Origin: Xenopus tropicalis
Lineage: Eukaryota; Chordata; Amphibia; Anura; Pipidae
Length of the DNA stretch: 64,000 nucleotides
Direction: 5' to 3'
Assembly (NCBI RefSeq): GCF_000004195.4
Contig: NC_030678.2
Coordinates: 130,477,104 to 130,541,103, forward strand
In this document: one piece after another, positions 57,771-64,000 of the stretch
Layout of the letters: the number at the start of each line of letters is the position of its first letter
Position numbering within the stretch: the first letter of the stretch is position 1
Position numbers and translations under genes: made by a program
The notes under the pieces: model-generated
Database searches by the model: none
What the model saw: the letters and a program-made list of their open reading frames with translations, nothing else
Told to the model about the DNA's origin: nothing

Positions 57771-60700
57771 ATAGGGTTACCGGTTACCCTCAAGCTGCCA
57801 TACTGATCTACAACATAAGAAATGCACAGAACATTTTGGGTGACACAAATCTGTATCAAGATAGATTGCAGACATTCCAGGCTTGTAAAATGCAAAATTA
57901 TTTTCATCGTAACACAGAAATAAATTCAACCATACATGTTTTGTGCTGTAGCAAGCACATATTTATAGGTTTAGCCATGTATCCTATTACTCAGGCTAGG
58001 ATCAGCGTAGAGCATCTGGACCCTCCATTATGCTGGTGAATTATACAGTACTCCTGGAAGATCCTCTGTACTTATTATCTTATTAAACTCCACTAATCTG
58101 TATGCCACTAATTATAGATGCTGCATTTCCAAATAATCACTTGGTAAAGTAAAACATGTATTCTATTATTATTAACAGTTTGTCCACCAGAGGCCACTAT
58201 TCCACTTGAGTCAATAGACAAAACAGCATGGTACCATTACATAAATTAAAAAAATATATACAGCTACAGTATATACAGCTCCCTGGCCAGCATAAAATAC
58301 ACTCATCAGATTTTATTAAACATTGATACAAATAATTACAGGAATTATATAATTATTATTTATTTATAGCACTAACATTTCACTTTTTGCTTCAAAGAGA
58401 ATGTTAGATCTTCCACATCAGCCCTGGTGTCAGTTAAAACTTCCAGTCTTACTACATAAACATATGAACATTCCCTTGCCACAGTTCTCTCAGAAACCAG
58501 TTAACTTTGCAGTATGTTTTTAGACTGTGGGTGGAACCAAACTGTCACCTTATTTAATGTAGTTAATTAAGCATTTAAATGCAAACAGGCAAAGGTGTAG
58601 AACATAAAAAATTAAATCATTTTCAGAATTTGCAAATTGCTTGCATTACTATAGCTAATAATAAAGCATATATTTATTTCAAGGTCAACTTTACCTTGAC
58701 GAATGGCAATTTAAATTATGCCATGATCTTTATCAGCTTTATGTTTCATTATATAGGCAGGATCAGATGGACAACCAGGAAAAGGTCCACTTTATTACAA
58801 AAGAATACAGCTTAAGGTAGAAAATCCTTGCCTCTCTTGGGCTTTAAACTAAACACAGAGTTATAAGTCATTCGGTAGTCCTGTCCCTTTCTGGGATTTC
58901 TGGAAGGCAAAACAAAATATTAATACACCAGGTCACTGTACCTTTGCTGAGGAAAACAAGCACATTTCTGGGGTTTTCCTAGCAGCCTTCCACATTCTGT
59001 CTCCCCTCTATCAGCTCACACAGCTCTCAACCGGATTCTATATGCTAATTATTCCACAGGTGAGATTATACAGGGGAATGAACCATCCCAGAACCTTTGC
59101 ACACGAGGGAGTAGGAAATGAACTAGGGGGAAATCTGTCTCCATTTAAACTCTTGCTTGTTTAGCAGCTCACAATAAGAAACGTTTATATTTCTAGATAC
59201 TCTTGGATTTGTCTATGTGCAAAATATGTTAAAGGCTCAGTTGTTATATCAGCAAATGAGTGCAAGGGCAGACTGGAGTACAATTAGAGCTCAGCAGCTC
59301 TGTATGTAATACCTGGCATAGGCTTTGGCACACCTTATGCCTGTTATAACTAGCTATCTTGCACATAACAGAGCTGTCAACTCTCCCAAAATTTTCAGGA
59401 GTTTCCCAATTTTTTGCCACCTGCACCCGGTCTCCTGATGCTTATGGGGATCCCCCCATTGAACACTGCTAATATGCATTCAGCATGCAGTGGCATCACT
59501 GTCCATTGTGCTCATGTGTGTGGCATCACAGGTGCATACCCTCCAGCCACACCCACAATCCCCCGGATAGCAGCGGTCTGTGTTGACAGCTTTGACATAT
59601 GAAAGTTGGGCAAGTTAGGGTGTAGAATAGGGTATACCCATGTCCCACCTACTACTACCAACCTATTTTAAATATAACACCAGCACTGCATATACTCCAA
59701 TCCTTGGGCTCACTTTGGTTAGTGCAAAAAATTAACCCAGAGAGCGAGATCTACATAAGCTAAGTGCCTCACTCATAAATAATAAATGATTTATGTTTCA
59801 GAAATATACTTTCTAGAAACAAACTACTTTGTAACCAAAATTATTCTATTAATAGCTATCTGGGGCACTGTAAAAAAAGTAGGGTCATAACAGTGCAGCG
59901 TCAATTACGCAGGCTTTCTTACCTCCTTACCTTTTCCCCCACCCCGGTACCTCTGAGACAATAGTGACGTCCAGGATGGGATAAAACAGGCCGCATCTTT
60001 ATTAACAGAAAATATGTAAATATATAAATAAAAAATAATTTATAAAATGATCAACATGGCCAGGGACCTCACAGCATACATACCTGGGGTGATATCTACA
60101 GCAAAAATATTGTATTACTGTTAAACTTTTAAAAGAAGGTTAAAAAAAGAGCTGTATTTATTTGTTCTTATGCAGCTGAAACACTCCCCAAGACGTGGAT
60201 AATATGTTTTTTCTACATCGCTAGGGTTCCCAGTTGGCACTTCTTTTAAGGAACATACTATAAATTTCACCCAGGTTCCTCCCATGTTCCCTGCTTTGCA
60301 GCAGTTCTCAAAGGGGTTCATTTTGGAAAAATTCTCACTAGAGATTATTATTAGCTCTTTAAAATAATACTGCTATTTCTGTGTTGGCAGTGTAAAGAGT
60401 TTTATGCTACTAAAATCAGTGAAAAAAAGAGTTACTTGTATTAGAGACATACCCTGACCTGCTTGGCATGTCATTTTTATCATAAACCCAATAGAAGACG
60501 GATTCTAGTAAGGGACTGTTTGATCCTATGTTTATTTATTGCGTTATTGCCCAAGAAGGGCAAGGGTTTAGTTTGTTTCCTTTTGTTTATTTAAGTGTAT
60601 GAGTCATGAATACTTGATTATTTTGCAATAAAACGTAACAATTTCTTTTCAAAGAACTGTCAGTCTTTCTGGCCCCTCTCACACTGTGCATATGATCATA

Positions 60701-61171
60701 TAACATGGCTCATAGCATCCTTTGCAATACATGAGGTGTGATATTGCTGAATAAGTAATGGGAATAAAATAGCTTTATTAGAATACGGAATATGCCATAA
60801 AACTGCTGCATTAAATGTTCAATATTTTGCAAAATAAGACTGATTTTTATGTGACAGTTTTATGGCTAAAGACATCCAGAAAACATTAGCACATGCATGC
60901 AATTGTAATTTTCATTTGGCTTTGAATTATCCAATTGTTGGTGGTGCAGAACATGACCCTGTTAATCATTCTCTGTGTCTGGCTCAGAAAAGACACTGAC
61001 TACAGAGGCATGTGCGGCAGCTGATGGTGTGGTGCCAAGTTTTAGGATTAACTGATGATTGTTATACTTCCATAGGGCATTCCAGGGTTTCTTTTTACCA
61101 AATTCATTTAAATAATTGTGTAGCAGTATGGTTATTTTTTATATGATTTTAACATAGAAGATTTAAACACA
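57771..61171. other. No gene recognised
   Basis: No supported gene. 59.37-59.60 kb (tgtcaactctcccaaaattt … ccgtatagcagcggtct-like end) has the look of a degraded repeat with inverted outer words (agctgtcaac/gttgacagct). The rest is AT-rich and unremarkable. Confidence 0.4.
59369..59592. mobile_element. Probable degraded inverted-repeat element
   Basis: gagctgtcaact (59370) and tgttgacagct (ending 59591) form an inverted terminal pair; the interior is GC-richer than its flanks. No target duplication found. Confidence 0.4.
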
Positions 61172-61958
61172 ATGGGCCCAATTCACTAAAGTCCGAAATA
61201 AGGAGTGCTATTTATAGCATGCGTTAAAAATCTTATCACTTCTTATTTTTCACTCGATTCACTAAAAGGACACTTGTCATAATTAAGAAGCGATGTTCTT
61301 GGCGTTATTTATCTTACGATGACATATTTTCAAGCAATATATTACGCAGCGCACAAGATATTACGCAGCGCGCAATATTTTATGCAGAGTGCAATATATT
61401 ACGCAGAGAGCAATATGTTACGCACGTAACCATTACTTTCTGAAAACCACCATTTCCCTGAAAACTGGTGGATGCATCACTCTAGGGCCAATATATACTT
61501 GAAAAAATACGACTGCAAACTCCAAGTAGGGTTAATATTCACACAGATTAACACGATATTTTGCACGTTTAACGCTTCATATGTGTTTGTGAATCATGCG
61601 TTAGTACTATTTCTATTCGCTAATTAACGCAATGCGTTTTTTTTGTGCATGCGATATGCGGATTAACACATGCGAAATGACTTTGATGAATCGGTACTTA
61701 ATTATCGCATGCTTTTTAATGAAAAAAACTATGCGATAAGCGTTATTGACCTTTAGTGAATCGGCCCCTATAACGCTTATCGCATAGTTTTTTTCATTAA
61801 AATATGTCATCGTAAGATAAATAACGCCAAGAACATCGCTTCTTAATTATGACAAGTGTCCTTTTAGTGAATCGAGCGAAAAATAAGAAGTGATAAGATT
61901 TTTAACGCATGCTATAAATAGCACTCCTTATTTCGGACTTTAGTGAATCGGGCCCCAT
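61172..61958. mobile_element. 787-bp long-inverted-arm element with internal palindrome
   Basis: The left arm (61172-61330, atgggcccaattcactaaag …) and right arm (about 61797-61958, … ctttagtgaatcgggcccc) are nearly perfect inverses over ~160 bp. Inside lie a 19-bp tandem array (61335-61425) and a second perfect 30-bp inverted pair (61717-61746, 61770-61799) whose spacer carries another terminus-like tttagtgaatcggcccc. That internal end implies a nested or chimeric copy of the same family. Non-coding. Confidence 0.9.
61335..61425 (+). repeat. 19-bp tandem repeat, ~5 copies
   Basis: Units of 19 bp (caatatattacgcagcgca and variants caagatattacgcagcgcg, caatattttatgcagagtg, caatatattacgcagagag, then a partial). 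Located at the centre-left of the long-arm element. Confidence 0.85.
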
Positions 61959-62620
61959 GTTTAATACAGAATAGGAAGTCATAAAAGAAATGTAAGGCCT
62001 TTGATAATTCTCACTTTCCTGCACCATTGGAATACTGTATATTCTATCTTTCCCTCAGCTGGGCCTTTGGATCCCACAGGGAATGATGACAGCAACCCGG
62101 GAGTGCATTGGACAATAGGATACATGCAAAAGTGGTCTATAGCATGAATCATGTAGGGGTCAATTTACAAAGCAAAAGACACTCAGTTCCATATGTTTGT
62201 CAAGCTGTGCAGTGTTTTTAGGCAATTGCATAGCTCTATGTAGAATTTCAGCATAAAAAGTAGCAGCTGCTTGGAAGAAATAAAGTTCATCATTGTTGCT
62301 CAGAGCATCCCTGCTGCCTGAATTTTTTTCTATTGTACAGTAAGGTGATGGCGTAAAAATACAAACCTTTATGAATACCACAACCAGTTTTTTTAATGGA
62401 TCATTTACTGTATATGATAATATGGAAAATGGAGTTTTATAAATACGCTATTATGTTACACCTCTATTTGCAAATTTTTTTTCAGGTGAAAGTCATTTTA
62501 CACAGCTGGATAAATTTGCATTGTCTTTAAATTACTAAAGCTAACACAGTTCTTATTTGCAGCTTGTACTGAATTTTGCTGCCTATTTGCCTCATTGGCT
62601 TGGTCACCTTAGTACAAGCA
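61959..62620. other. No gene recognised
   Basis: AT-rich, unremarkable. Confidence 0.45.
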
Positions 62621-62624
62621 ATTA

Positions 62625-63112
62625 AACCTCTGCCTATAGGTTAATACAATGGACTTTAAACCTTTATCTAGCAGGATGGTCATATCCTTGACTTTGTCTC
62701 TTTATGTCTAGCTTCTTGATTCTTCTTTACAGCTGTCTGTTCACTATTTCCTACAAATAGGATTTCCTTTGACTCATTCCTCCTACGTGAATCCAAACAC
62801 CTTCATAGCAATACAATAAAGAATCTCTCAACCATTCTACGGTCTCTCAGCTGCACAGTCACTTTTTCTTTGGATAATATTGCACCTGTCACTGCATATC
62901 ACCAAGCTGTACCAACAAAAAATGTTGGCACAGAAGACATCAGCAAAAGTTTGCTGTAGGCTAAAACACCCTTGGAGGATAACTCCTAGAACTTCTCTAA
63001 CATCTAATTTGTCCTTTTATGTTCCAATGCTGGTACCACATCCTCACCTTACCCTTTTTCATATGATGCCAGGCTACCTGACAAGCACCTGCAGAAACCC
63101 TTTCAGGTAATT
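62625..63112 (+). pseudogene. Possible L2/CR1-type LINE endonuclease-region relic
   Basis: 62679-62720 reads DGHILDFVSLCLAS before a stop. GHILD(L/F)V is the conserved block near the C-terminus of the L2/CR1 endonuclease domain. Further on, a second frame reads SFLLRESKHLHSNTIKNLST and later SLDNIAPVTAYHQAVP, loosely like the linker that follows. Frames are broken and the similarity is short, so this is tentative. Confidence 0.35.
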
Positions 63113-63699
63113 ATAATATAAAAAATTACATTTTTGCATGCACCATTACCTTCAATGTTACAGTGTAAAAGAGCATATATCAATAGAAAATAAGACAGCT
63201 AGGTAACTGCTTAGGCAAGCTCAGGCCCTATCAATTTCGCTTTCCTTTTGTCATACAACCAATTATATCTAATCTTGGATGACAGCCATTGGAAATACAT
63301 CATATGGCTCATTTGACAAGGTGCTTAATGCAAAAAAACACCATGTTTTTACTTACAATGCATATTGCTACCCCTGGGTTGAACCTGGCACCTTATAGGA
63401 GCATTTAATAATACTACCAGAATGCAATGATATCATCATACAATGATATGCCTTGCTCTCTCTGCACCACAGCATAATGCAGGAATATCGCATCCAAAGT
63501 TTGCTGCAAAGAGCAAGTGAGAAAAACACCAAGAGAAAAAGGAATGCACAAAAAATATGCCCATTAACTTCAATGCATTTTCTGCAAATAGTTGTCATGC
63601 ACAAGGGCCCAAACCCCACATGGTTTATAGAAAATACATTAAACAATAGAAAATAACACACATACTTTTGCATGTAATAATAATTTGTGTTCTGTGTGT

Positions 63700-63800
63700 C
63701 ACTTAGAAAGAGTAAAAGACAGAACTTTGTTCATTTATTGGCTGATGTGTCCAAGCACTTGGTTTGTTGGTGAGCACAGAGCTTCATACAAGCCATAGGA
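63700..63800 (+). mobile_element. T2-type MITE fragment
   Basis: aaagacagaacttt and ttcatttattggctgatgtg match the middle of the copies at 4530 and 8173; neither end is present. Confidence 0.55.
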
Positions 63801-63811
63801 AGACTTTAACA

Positions 63812-64000
63812 CAGGTATCAGACCCCTTATCCGGAAACCCATTATCCAGAAAGTTCTGAATTATGGAAAGCCCATCTCCCATAGAGTACATTTGAATCAA
63901 ATAATAAACATTTTTAAAAAGGATTTCTTTTTTAATAATAAAACAGTACTTTGTACTTGATCCCAACTAAGATATAATTAATCCTTATTGGAGCCAAAAC
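63812..64000. mobile_element. TIR element (caggtatc…ttatccgg), cut by window end
   Basis: Collinear with the left half of 32131-32861 (ccccttatccggaaaccca, aataataaaacagtactttg, gatcccaactaagatataat). The right half lies beyond the window. Confidence 0.85.

Noticed and set aside
58184..58199. CTCF-like site ccaccagaggccacta
   Set aside because: One mismatch at a strongly conserved G of the CTCF core; a single motif without flanking support is expected by chance in 64 kb.

Overview
The window looks like gene-poor, repeat-rich amphibian chromosomal DNA, most probably Xenopus (species not resolved). The case rests on many short inverted-repeat transposons with ends characteristic of frog genomes: TTAAAGG...CCTTTAA elements (the Xenopus T2/TTAAAGGRR piggyBac-like type), elements opening with agtgatgagcgaat, elements with a ttactaatccacgaa terminus, an acaggtatgggatccc family, CR1/L2-type LINE tails with a 'cgctttataaataaa' end, and 8-bp-duplication hAT elements. 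There is no bacterial-style gene organisation. No complete protein-coding gene is supported. One unrecognised 90-bp exon-like segment (20463-20552) is listed at low confidence. Most open reading frames are chance frames, repeat-internal frames or satellite frames. The window is therefore intergenic or a very large intron.

Layout. 1-12 kb: AT-rich, mostly unique-looking sequence with two agtgatgag MITEs and two copies of a T2 MITE. 12-13 kb: a foldback element carrying a 32-bp minisatellite, then an antisense LINE reverse-transcriptase relic. 15.6-27.5 kb: a region bracketed by two same-orientation copies of one hAT element. It contains a 637-bp hAT-like element with a perfect 8-bp duplication and an internal 40-bp minisatellite, a local duplication split by a MITE, a 1.17-kb TA-flanked inverted-repeat element, and about 3.3 kb of CACCCA-type satellite with higher-order structure. 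35.6-37.4 kb: a Penelope-like RT relic and a LINE 3' end (RT C-terminus, 3' UTR) inserted in another repeat. 37.8-38.3 kb: an almost perfect foldback element. 40.3 kb: a short repeat that folds as a hammerhead ribozyme with every invariant core base. 47-52 kb: three hAT elements with 8-bp duplications and a T2-like element. 55.7-57.4 kb: a second, longer copy of that T2-like element with two further transposons nested in it. 61.2-62.0 kb: a 787-bp element with ~160-bp inverted arms and a second palindrome inside. 62.6-63.1 kb: a possible LINE relic. The window ends inside another TIR element.

Nothing here forms an operon or pathway; the annotation is essentially a map of transposable-element history. 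The points most worth a second look are the hammerhead-fold motif at 40302-40347, the possible composite hAT unit 15594-27470, the G-quadruplex-prone satellite with ~1-kb higher-order periodicity, and several paired loci where one copy supplies the empty site for a transposon in the other. Family names come from recognition of ends and motifs, not from a database search.
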